This document shows positions 7,421-12,530 of a stretch of DNA of 14,228 bases, piece by piece. Made by a program: the position numbers and the translations under genes. Position 1 is the stretch's first letter; the number at the start of each line of letters is the position of its first letter. The notes below the pieces were generated by a model. That model saw only the letters and a program-made list of their open reading frames with translations. It had not been told where the DNA came from and ran no database searches. The stretch spans positions 1 through 14,228 of the forward strand of contig JAHFIC010000019.1 in assembly GCA_023246555.1 (NCBI GenBank), given 5' to 3'. Origin of the DNA: Candidatus Magasanikiibacteriota bacterium (lineage in GTDB: Bacteria > Patescibacteriota > Patescibacteriia > Magasanikbacterales > UBA922).

Positions 7421-7852
7421 TTAGACACCAAGTGATGCCATTTGCTCCGCGATTTGATTGCTTTCAGCCTCGGTTTTTTTCTTGTACGTCTCCCACTGCT
7501 CTTTATTCCACAGTTCCAACCGGCTATAAAGGCCTGCGATCACAAGCTCTTTCGCAATACCTGCGTAGACACGCAGGTATTCCGGTATCATAATTCGCCC
7601 CTGTTTATCTATCTCCACATCCATCGCCCCCGCAAGCATGAGCCGAGCGAACGCTCTGGTATTGGCTTGCGCAAATGGCAAGGTAGCGAGCTTTCCTGCA
7701 AGCGCTTGCCATTCCTTTTTGGTGTAGAGAAACAAACACGAATCAAGTCCGCGTGTGACGACTGCGCCTTTTGCCAGATCCGCCCGAAATTTCTTTGGGA
7801 TGGCTAGACGCCCTTTGTCATCGAGATTGTGCGCGTACTCGCCGATAAACAT
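7421..7852 (-). CDS. mraZ: Division/cell wall cluster transcriptional repressor MraZ
   Basis: A 143-residue protein with two tandem AbrB-like MraZ halves, each with the family DxxxR signature: DDKGRLAIPKKFR (11-23) and IDKQGRIMIPEYLR (81-94). MraZ forms ring-shaped oligomers and binds direct repeats of TGGG upstream of its own operon. It heads the minus-strand run that includes rsmH and ftsL. The ATG at 7852 fits the conserved family start MF.GEY.H.LD.KGR; a TTG at 7879 in the same frame adds only nine non-conserved residues. There is no Shine-Dalgarno; TGGGT touches the start codon. The operator array upstream fits autorepression. Confidence 0.97.
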   Translation of the reverse strand: MFIGEYAHNLDDKGRLAIPKKFRADLAKGAVVTRGLDSCLFLYTKKEWQALAGKLATLPFAQANTRAFARLMLAGAMDVEIDKQGRIMIPEYLRVYAGIAKELVIAGLYSRLELWNKEQWETYKKKTEAESNQIAEQMASLGV

Positions 7853-7896
7853 ACCCACGAATGAAGTTAAAACAGACAAGCATGGTGTTTCACTTC

Positions 7897-7941
7897 AGTG
7901 GGTATTACCCACTTTATCCCACGTATACCCATTATATACCA
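7897..7941 (-). promoter_or_regulatory. MraZ operator: four boxes at 10-bp spacing plus a palindrome
   Basis: Read on the minus strand, TGGTA, TGGGT, TGGGA and TGGGT occupy + positions 7937-7941, 7927-7931, 7917-7921 and 7907-7911, each separated by five bases. This matches the known MraZ recognition pattern (TGGGN repeated every 10 bp, on one face of the helix). The most downstream box is half of a 17-bp palindrome (arms 7897-7904 and 7906-7913) that adds an inverted TGGGT. The array covers the -10 element and the likely start site. Confidence 0.82.
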
Positions 7942-7959
7942 CTTATTTACCCTTCGCAA
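7931..7959 (-). promoter_or_regulatory. Sigma-70-type promoter of the mraZ operon
   Basis: On the minus strand TTGCGA (7954-7959) and TATAAT (7931-7936) are separated by exactly 17 bp. Transcription would start near 7924, giving a leader of about 70 bases before the mraZ ATG. The -10 element lies inside the MraZ box array, so MraZ binding should block RNA polymerase. The elements are seen directly; promoter activity is inferred. Confidence 0.8.
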
Positions 7960-7973
7960 CCCTTAAAAGCCAG

Positions 7974-7982
7974 TTATCCACA
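7974..7982 (+). promoter_or_regulatory. Perfect DnaA box TTATCCACA
   Basis: An exact match to the consensus DnaA box, about 15 bp upstream of the mraZ -35 element. No second consensus box was noticed in the window and no dnaA/dnaN genes are present, so it is not evidence for an origin. DnaA-linked control of the division operon is possible but unproven. Confidence 0.45.
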
Positions 7983-8010
7983 CCCACCTCTTAAACAGAG
8001 GGTGGGGTGT
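7980..8010. repeat. Imperfect GC-rich hairpin upstream of the mraZ promoter
   Basis: ACACCCACCTCT (7980-7991) and AGAGGGTGGGGTGT (7997-8010) pair around a five-base loop with two bulged bases. It overlaps the end of the DnaA box and has no T-tract on either strand, so it is a poor terminator. It could be a protein-binding site or an insulator between the two transcription units. Bases 8011-8083 show nothing recognisable. Confidence 0.4.
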
Positions 8011-8083
8011 CAGGAATTTACGACACGACTCTTCAGGTTCATTCGCCCTCAGAAAGGCCGGCTGAACTTTGTATTTTTTGCTG

Positions 8084-8125
8084 AATATAAAACACAGCCG
8101 GTCTTAACCGGCTGTGTTTTATATT
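8084..8125 (-). terminator. Strong hairpin terminator after the SPFH gene
   Basis: A perfect inverted repeat with 19-bp arms (8084-8102 and 8107-8125) and a CTTA loop. The GC core CAGCCGGT/ACCGGCTG is flanked by A/T runs, so on the minus strand the stem is followed by TTTTATATT. It lies 37 bp past the stop of the SPFH gene and ends the uppP-cca-yidC-SPFH run before the mraZ promoter. The symmetry means it could work in both directions. Confidence 0.85.
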
Positions 8126-8162
8126 ACGAAGAGGAGCGGCCGAACCAAAATCACTTCGACCA

Positions 8163-8762
8163 CTACTCCCCCGCCGTCTTTGTAAACTCGCGAATATCGG
8201 CAATTTCCGAAAGAAGCACGTTTTCGACAAAAATACCGCGAGAATAGAAGATGCGTTCCAATTCATTTTTTAAATCCAATTCCACCGCGTCGCGTTGCGG
8301 CCCAACGATATCGGCAAAAGGAAACCGACTCGCCACCATGCGAATCCGACTCCGTACCGTGGGGCGAATGATTTTTGCGACAAAGTCCTCACCGATTGTC
8401 TGCCAAATTGACGGTATCTGATGAATATCCAAGCGAAGAAGAATCGTGCCTTCAACCGCAATCTTTTTACCATCCTGCGATACCGCCGCGATCGGAATGT
8501 CCCCTAACGCGCGCTCGTGGACTAAATTAAACTCGCGGGAAATGCTATACTCAAGCGTTTGCGTATTGAATAATTTCGCTTTCTGCCAAAACGGTATTTT
8601 GAAATGCAATCCTGGAGTGAGGACCTTCTTCAGCACTCCGCGACCCAAATCATATACACACGCCACATACCCAGGCGGCACATAAATAAAGAGCCCCTTC
8701 AAGACATCCTCCATGACGAAGGAATACATGAGCTTATCGAGTGATGACGAATCGTCGGCCAT
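8163..8762 (-). CDS. SPFH/prohibitin-like (Band 7) domain protein, short form
   Basis: A 199-residue protein made almost entirely of an SPFH domain. Typical prohibitin/Band-7 segments: YVPPGYVACVYDLGRGVLKKVLTPGLHFKIPFWQKAKLF, the VSQDGKKIAVEGTILLRLD strands, IWQTIGEDFVAKIIRPTVRSRIRMV, and LKNELERIFYSRGIFVENVLLSEIADIREFTKTAGE. It stops where relatives continue into a long coiled coil, and no clear N-terminal membrane helix is present (only the weak LFIYVPPGYVACVY). SPFH proteins form membrane-associated rings and often regulate proteases such as FtsH. It follows yidC by 76 bp; in E. coli, YidC, FtsH and the SPFH proteins HflK/HflC have been linked by crosslinking, so the pairing is suggestive. 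No Shine-Dalgarno precedes the ATG. Confidence 0.87.
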   Translation of the reverse strand: MADDSSSLDKLMYSFVMEDVLKGLFIYVPPGYVACVYDLGRGVLKKVLTPGLHFKIPFWQKAKLFNTQTLEYSISREFNLVHERALGDIPIAAVSQDGKKIAVEGTILLRLDIHQIPSIWQTIGEDFVAKIIRPTVRSRIRMVASRFPFADIVGPQRDAVELDLKNELERIFYSRGIFVENVLLSEIADIREFTKTAGE

Positions 8763-8790
8763 ATGATTGAATTAGCTTCTAAGGCTTCCT

Positions 8791-8825
8791 CAGCTTCTGA
8801 AGCTTCAGAAGCTTCAGAAGCTCCG
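8791..8825. repeat. 9-bp tandem repeat between yidC and the SPFH gene
   Basis: GAAGCTTCA occurs at 8799-8807 and 8808-8816, followed by the variant GAAGCTCCG at 8817-8825. With the preceding bases it forms a perfect 22-bp palindrome at 8792-8813. It lies just past the yidC stop. Read on the minus strand one frame back from yidC, it encodes an Ala-Ser-Glu repeat. There is no T-tract, so it is not an obvious terminator. Confidence 0.7.
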
Positions 8826-8838
8826 GCAGCTCTAGCAG

Positions 8839-9552
8839 CTAGTGATGCGCTGTTGCCGGCGTTTTCGAGCTGAATAACACCTTACTTATTTGAGCAATAA
8901 TAACAGAAAATAGCATCGATGTCAAGATGAAAAGCGATTTTACCATTGGCAGATACCAAAGCACCAGAAAGACCGATACTGGAAATAGGAGTAAAAACAG
9001 CAAATCTCCTTTTTTTAATCCACTGGCTTTTTTCTTTTGAAGATCAATATAAATTTCAGCCAAAAGCCAAAACCCGACGGCCCCTGCCCATAAGTAATCA
9101 TGCCGTTTCGCAAGGTCAAAACCGTAAAAATTCGTGTCAATAACCCCGGGGAAATCCACGCTAGTATAGAGCGTGTTCAAAATATTTTCACCGGTGATCC
9201 CTCGTAAAAATACCTGATACAGCAACACCAGCACAAGAAGCTGAACCCCAATAACGACGACGCGTGCCCATGGCTGGACACGCCGTTTTTTTAACAATTT
9301 TCGAATTTCTTCTTTACGGAGTATTGGGTCGGCTTGATATTCTTTTGATATTTTTGTGACCTCTGCCGCAATCTCAGCATTTTTTACGCTATTGCGCTCA
9401 TTCAAAAGCGTAAACGGAAGCAAAACAAGCCTCAGAATCAACGTCAGATACACAACCGCCCAGCCAAAATTCATATCCGTCCAATCGTTATAAATCCAAA
9501 TCAAAAAATTAAACAGCGGTTGATACAAATAATCATGCCACGGAGAAAACAT
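8839..9552 (-). CDS. yidC: Membrane protein insertase YidC/Oxa1 family
   Basis: Inserts and folds inner-membrane proteins, alone or with SecYEG. At 237 residues it is the short form without the large periplasmic domain of proteobacterial YidC. Visible: N-terminal LYQPLFNFLIWIYNDW; the first core helix WAVVYLTLILRLVLLPFTL with the groove arginine Arg41; the charged cytoplasmic helical hairpin (about 52-95); VVVIGVQLLVLVLLYQVFLRGI; then helices near 153-170, 184-200 and 205-225. The tail is short (SSKTPATAHH) and not strongly basic. ATG 9552 is preferred over a GTG at 9591, which would overlap cca, because short YidC proteins begin just before Y.PL.N.L..IY. It lies 23 bp after cca. Confidence 0.95.
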   Translation of the reverse strand: MFSPWHDYLYQPLFNFLIWIYNDWTDMNFGWAVVYLTLILRLVLLPFTLLNERNSVKNAEIAAEVTKISKEYQADPILRKEEIRKLLKKRRVQPWARVVVIGVQLLVLVLLYQVFLRGITGENILNTLYTSVDFPGVIDTNFYGFDLAKRHDYLWAGAVGFWLLAEIYIDLQKKKASGLKKGDLLFLLLFPVSVFLVLWYLPMVKSLFILTSMLFSVIIAQISKVLFSSKTPATAHH

Positions 9553-9561
9553 ACAAACGCT

Positions 9562-9570
9562 AGTATAACA
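9562..9570 (-). promoter_or_regulatory. Possible extended -10 promoter for yidC, near-leaderless
   Basis: The minus strand reads TGTTATACT, an extended -10 (TG-n-TATACT), nine bases before the yidC ATG. Initiation there would begin within a few bases of the start codon, giving an almost leaderless mRNA, which fits the absence of a Shine-Dalgarno. No convincing -35 is seen. yidC may simply be read from the upstream operon. Confidence 0.35.
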
Positions 9571-9575
9571 CACCT

Positions 9576-11003
9576 CTATGCCCTTTCCCACTCTTGAGCT
9601 TTTTTAATAAACTCACCTTTTATTTTCTCAAAATACAGCTTTGCCGACTCGTACTCATTCGGAATTTTCCCATCAAGAATGGCCTCTTCAATCGCTTCTT
9701 TTATTTCTCCAACGGTCGGTCCCGGCTTCAATCCACACACCTCCATAATCTCCTCTCCGCGCACCGGAGACTGAAACGCGCGAAGTTTGTCTTTTTCAAT
9801 CACCTCTGAGATGCGGGCATCAAGCCGTTCATAATTTTTCAGTCGATGCACCTTCTTTTTTTGATTCCCCGTCGTGATATCGCTCCGGCAGAGGATGAGG
9901 AGATCCGCCAAATCATCTCCTAAGGTGACGATAAGACGGCGCACCGCGCTGTCGGTAATCCCCTCATCCATAAGCGCAATCGGCTGAAGATGCCATCGAA
10001 TCAGTTTTGCCACGCATTTCGATTCGTCGATCGATAACCGCAACCGTCGTCCAATATCAACGCTCATTTTTTTGCCAAGATGTTCGTGCATATCAAACGT
10101 CCACCCGCGCCCAGAAGCGAATTTCTTGGTGTTTGGTTTGGCGATGTCGTGCATCAGCCCGGCATACCGGAGCAGTGCCTTCGGCGACCGCTCCGCGATA
10201 TTATCAACCACCGCAAATGAGTGGGAAAGATTATCTTTGTGGGTATAGCCAAATGCCTCTTCGACGCCAGCGAGCGCCGTTACTTCCGGCAAAAACTGAT
10301 CCAGGAGCTTTGTCCCATAGAGAATCTGAAGTCCGACCGATGGTTTCGGGGTTGCCAAAAGTTTGAAGAGCTCTTCTTTGATTCGCTCGGCTGAAATAAT
10401 CGGCAAACGCTCCGCGTGCCGAACCATGGCCGATAAGGTTTCTTTTTCAATGGCGAAACCGAGCTGAGACGCAAACCGCGCCGCGCGAAGCATGCGGAGT
10501 GGATCATCGAAAAATGTTTCATCGGGCGATAAAGGGGTGCGAAGAATTTTTTCATTGATATCTCTTTCTCCATAAAATGGATCAAGGAGCTGACCAAAGC
10601 CACCGTCCTCGACCTGCCGCGCCATCGCATTGACGGTAAAATCGCGCCGGCTTAAATCTTCTTCAATCGTTGCGGGTTTCACACTCGGCTTTCGAGAGGT
10701 TTCTCGATACGATTCGCGGCGCGCCCCGGCGAATTCAATTTCGATTTCCGGAAACACGTATCGCGCGGTATCAAAATCAGGGAACTCGACCAGCCGTCCC
10801 ACTTTCTCCTCGCCGAGAGCCGACAGCGCTTCGTCAAACGCCTTGGCAAAGACAATCCCGCTGCCGCCAACGACAACATCAATATCTTTGATGTCTTTTT
10901 GCCCCATGATTTCATCGCGCACATAGCCGCCGACAACATAGGCAGGTGTATTGATCTTTTCAGAAACGACAAAAACCCAATGAAACAGCTCCTTCTGGTT
11001 CAT
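9576..11003 (-). CDS. cca: CCA tRNA nucleotidyltransferase / poly(A) polymerase family with HD domain
   Basis: Adds or repairs the 3' CCA of tRNAs. It has 475 residues. The nucleotidyltransferase head has GGYVRD (25-30) and the metal-binding KDIDV (D40, D42); then RRDFTVNAMA (119-128), DPFYGERDI, FFDDPLRMLRAARFASQLGF (164-183) and the neck region RIKEELFKLL. An HD phosphohydrolase domain follows with H261, MHDIAKP (284-290; H285, D286) and HEHLG (306-310), as in bacterial enzymes that also remove 2',3'-cyclic phosphates. CCA-adding, A-adding and poly(A) polymerase activities cannot be told apart by eye; CCA is the default in a genome with one copy. The ATG overlaps the uppP TGA (ATGA); the longer frame to 11447 is inside uppP. 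Confidence 0.95.
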   Translation of the reverse strand: MNQKELFHWVFVVSEKINTPAYVVGGYVRDEIMGQKDIKDIDVVVGGSGIVFAKAFDEALSALGEEKVGRLVEFPDFDTARYVFPEIEIEFAGARRESYRETSRKPSVKPATIEEDLSRRDFTVNAMARQVEDGGFGQLLDPFYGERDINEKILRTPLSPDETFFDDPLRMLRAARFASQLGFAIEKETLSAMVRHAERLPIISAERIKEELFKLLATPKPSVGLQILYGTKLLDQFLPEVTALAGVEEAFGYTHKDNLSHSFAVVDNIAERSPKALLRYAGLMHDIAKPNTKKFASGRGWTFDMHEHLGKKMSVDIGRRLRLSIDESKCVAKLIRWHLQPIALMDEGITDSAVRRLIVTLGDDLADLLILCRSDITTGNQKKKVHRLKNYERLDARISEVIEKDKLRAFQSPVRGEEIMEVCGLKPGPTVGEIKEAIEEAILDGKIPNEYESAKLYFEKIKGEFIKKAQEWERA

Positions 11004-11761
11004 ACAACGAAGATAAGGATACAAATCCCGACAATGATTCGATAAACAACAAACGGCAAAAAGCCGTGCTTGGTCAAAAATCGCAACAGCCCCTTCACGG
11101 CAAAAAACCCAGACACGGCCGAGGCCAGAAAACCAAAAACAAACGGGGTGACTGCGACACTGCCATCCGCCGCGGCGGCAAGATGCCTCAATCCAGCGCC
11201 GCCAGCCGCGGCAATGATGGGAATACTCATGAGAAAAGAAAACTCGGCGGCTTTTTCTCTTTTCAAACCGGAAAACAAGCCGGCACTCATGGTAATTCCC
11301 GATCGGCTCGTTCCGGGGATAAGGGCAAGCGCTTGGCTGACCCCCATGAGAATCGCGTGTTTCCACTGAACGTCGGTATCCTTTGTTTGACGTTTGCCAT
11401 ACCAATCCGCAAAACCAAGCACTACCCCCCAGCCGATCAGACTCCACGCGACCACCTGCGGAGACCGAAACAGATATTCAATCCGCTCGCCCCACAGAGG
11501 ACCCACAAATCCAGCCGGAATCATGCTCGCGATTATGAGTTCGAGGAGATGGCGGTCGCGAATGAGCGAGAGCAGTGTCTTTCTAAAATAAAAAAGAACG
11601 GCCAGAAGCGTTCCCAAATGTATAACCGTATCAAATACGACGCCCTGATCTTCCCAGCCAAAAAACGCAGGAAAAAAAATAAGATGCCCGGAGGATGATA
11701 CCGGAAGAAACTCGGTGAGACCCTGAACGACCCCCAAAACAATCGCCTGAAAAACACTCAT
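11000..11761 (-). CDS. uppP: Undecaprenyl-diphosphatase UppP (BacA)
   Basis: Integral membrane phosphatase that recycles undecaprenyl diphosphate to the monophosphate lipid carrier for peptidoglycan and other envelope polymers. At 253 residues it is close to the usual length. The two signature motifs are present: QGLTEFLPVSSSGHLI (13-28, with E17 and the SSSGH motif) and ALIPGTSRSGITMSAGLFSGLKREKAAEFSFLMSIPIIAAA (146-186, with PGTSRSG). Several hydrophobic helices surround them. ATG 11761 is the family start; the open frame to 12283 reads antisense through the neighbouring small gene. First gene of the uppP-cca-yidC-SPFH run. Its presence implies peptidoglycan or other undecaprenyl-linked polymer synthesis. 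Confidence 0.97.
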   Translation of the reverse strand: MSVFQAIVLGVVQGLTEFLPVSSSGHLIFFPAFFGWEDQGVVFDTVIHLGTLLAVLFYFRKTLLSLIRDRHLLELIIASMIPAGFVGPLWGERIEYLFRSPQVVAWSLIGWGVVLGFADWYGKRQTKDTDVQWKHAILMGVSQALALIPGTSRSGITMSAGLFSGLKREKAAEFSFLMSIPIIAAAGGAGLRHLAAAADGSVAVTPFVFGFLASAVSGFFAVKGLLRFLTKHGFLPFVVYRIIVGICILIFVV

Positions 11762-11783
11762 ACTTTGCTCTGTTCTAACAAAT

Positions 11784-11813
11784 ATCCTAGCAAAAACCTT
11801 GACAAAACACCAA
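11784..11813 (-). promoter_or_regulatory. Probable uppP promoter with extended -10
   Basis: The minus strand reads TTGGTG (11808-11813), 18 bp, then TAGGAT (11784-11789) preceded by TGC. Initiation would fall about 15 bases before the uppP ATG. The -35 lies inside the spacer of the opposing promoter at 11799-11827, so the two should compete. Moderate match only. Confidence 0.45.
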
Positions 11814-11827
11814 TTTTGTGCTATACT
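11799..11827 (+). promoter_or_regulatory. Near-consensus sigma-70 promoter for the small membrane protein gene
   Basis: TTGACA (11799-11804), exactly 17 bp, TATACT (11822-11827), with TG one base before the -10. This is the best promoter in the window. An inverted repeat ACAAAA/TTTTGT (11802-11807, 11814-11819) lies between the two elements and could be an operator. Transcription would start near 11834, about 50 bases before the ATG at 11884. Confidence 0.8.
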
Positions 11828-11883
11828 GCTTTTTCTCTGGGTTAAATCGGAAAAAACAACATAATACCCGGAGAGGAGAAGAA

Positions 11884-12171
11884 ATGAAGACGGAAAGACC
11901 TTGGTGGTGGGTAATGAACGCGGGGGCGTTGATCTTTGTAGGCGGGTTGATCCTGATGTTCTGGGGGGTATACCCCCTGGAGTCGGGACTGACCGCCTGC
12001 GGCGCTCTCTTTCTTTCTCTCGCCGGCTATGCCGGCATCGGCCACGTCCGTGGGCGAAACTTCGATCGCGAAGTGCGCCCGTCCATCGCCCGCGCGATGG
12101 TGCACCCCAAGGGGTTCCGAAATGGCCTCGAGGCAGAAGGGTGGGAGGAGGAAAGACCTCCCCGCAAATAA
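11884..12171 (+). CDS. Small hypothetical membrane protein with two predicted helices
   Basis: Not recognised. 95 residues: a short charged start (MKTERP), WWW, two hydrophobic segments (about 10-29 AGALIFVGGLILMFWGVY and 34-52 LTACGALFLSLAGYAGIG), then a charged Arg/Glu-rich cytoplasmic-type tail ending EEERPPRK. ATG 11884 is chosen because AGGAG at 11874-11878 sits five bases upstream; a longer frame from 11818 would begin before the predicted transcription start. The gene is visibly GC-richer than its neighbours and has a near-consensus promoter and its own terminator, so it is a separate, probably well-expressed unit. Its stop codon lies in the loop of a hairpin. A perfect palindrome GGGGGTATACCCCC (11964-11977) lies inside the coding region. 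Lineage-specific or acquired origin is possible. Confidence 0.7.
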   Translation: MKTERPWWWVMNAGALIFVGGLILMFWGVYPLESGLTACGALFLSLAGYAGIGHVRGRNFDREVRPSIARAMVHPKGFRNGLEAEGWEEERPPRK

Positions 12172-12180
12172 GCGGGAGGT
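12156..12180 (+). other. Hairpin with the stop codon in its loop
   Basis: ACCTCCCCGC (12156-12165) pairs with GCGGGAGGT (12172-12180), one C bulged, around a loop AAATAA that holds the TAA stop of the small membrane protein gene. No T-tract follows at once, so it is more likely an mRNA-stability or translation-linked structure than a terminator. Confidence 0.5.
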
Positions 12181-12194
12181 AGGGGGAATCAACC

Positions 12195-12234
12195 GGGCGT
12201 GCGGGGCAATCGTAAAGATTCGCTCTGCACGCCC
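12195..12234 (+). other. 3'-UTR hairpin
   Basis: GGGCGTGC (12195-12202) pairs exactly with GCACGCCC (12227-12234). Inside, AATC and GATT can pair around GTAAA. Together with the hairpins before and after, it makes the 3' end of the small-gene transcript highly structured. Confidence 0.5.
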
Positions 12235-12237
12235 ACG

Positions 12238-12271
12238 AACAAAAAATTCCGATTGGTCGGAATTTTTTGTT
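12238..12271 (+). terminator. Intrinsic terminator, probably bidirectional
   Basis: Perfect inverted repeat with 15-bp arms (12238-12252 and 12257-12271) and a TTGG loop. The core TTCCGA/TCGGAA is flanked by A and T runs, so a U-tract follows the stem on either strand. It ends the small membrane protein unit on + and can also end metK readthrough on the minus strand. The stem-loop segment CCGATTGGTCG (12249-12259) is repeated inverted at 12334-12344. Confidence 0.85.
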
Positions 12272-12342
12272 TATATAAAACAAGATGGCAAAACTTTTTC
12301 AAAAATGCTATCCTCTGAAAATTTATTTTATATCGACCAATC

Positions 12343-12487
12343 GGCTCGGGAAACACCCTGTCTGGCACGGTCGTTCGCCCAGCGTGCTCACTCCCTAAAG
12401 CAACCCCATTTTCTCGTCCCGCCGTTGGCGGGACACCATGCCCGAAAGATGGGGTCAATTTGCCATTCAGGATGTTTCCCCGACGCC
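12343..12487. other. 145-bp element with paired ends and internal hairpins: structured RNA or MITE-like element
   Basis: The ends GGGAAACACCCTG (12348-12360) and CAGGATGTTTCCC (12468-12480) pair over 13 positions, extended by GGC/GCC (12343-12345, 12485-12487). Inside are ACCCCAT/ATGGGGT (12403-12409, 12449-12455), a nested perfect 8-bp hairpin GTCCCGCC/GGCGGGAC (12416-12423, 12427-12434) and GCACG/CGTGC (12365-12369, 12383-12387). This makes a three-way junction. The one non-Watson-Crick position in the end helix is G-U on the minus strand but C-A on plus; small extensions of two inner helices favour plus. The strand is therefore unresolved. It lies in the likely metK 3' UTR, before the terminator at 12238-12271. 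It does not match RNase P, tmRNA, SRP, 6S or any riboswitch I know. Bases 12272-12342 are AT-rich with no clear feature. Confidence 0.5.
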
Positions 12488-12530
12488 TCTCAAAACAATA
12501 CGGTGACGAAAGATAACAAAACGAAGAAAA

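Noticed and set aside
7960..8010. Replication origin suggested by the DnaA box
   Set aside because: Only one consensus box, no AT-rich unwinding region with iterons, and no dnaA, dnaN or other origin-linked genes.
8700..8850. Separate small gene encoding the Ala-Ser-Glu repeat
   Set aside because: It has no start codon of its own with a ribosome site and runs on into the SPFH gene in the wrong frame. Kept only as an observation on yidC.
11004..11447. N-terminal extension of cca by 148 codons
   Set aside because: The translation is a shadow of uppP, rich in Arg, Trp and Cys; the family motif GGYVRD begins about 25 residues after the ATG at 11003.
11066..11698. A 210-codon plus-strand frame opposite uppP
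   Set aside because: Antisense shadow of a GC-rich membrane protein gene; basic, low-complexity translation and no ribosome site.
11964..11977. Palindrome GGGGGTATACCCCC as an operator
   Set aside because: It lies within the coding region far from a promoter; it may simply follow from the codons for WGVYPL. Listed only as an oddity.
11762..12283. N-terminal extension of uppP by 174 codons
   Set aside because: It reads antisense across the small membrane protein gene and its hairpins and has no membrane-protein character; UppP begins at 11761.
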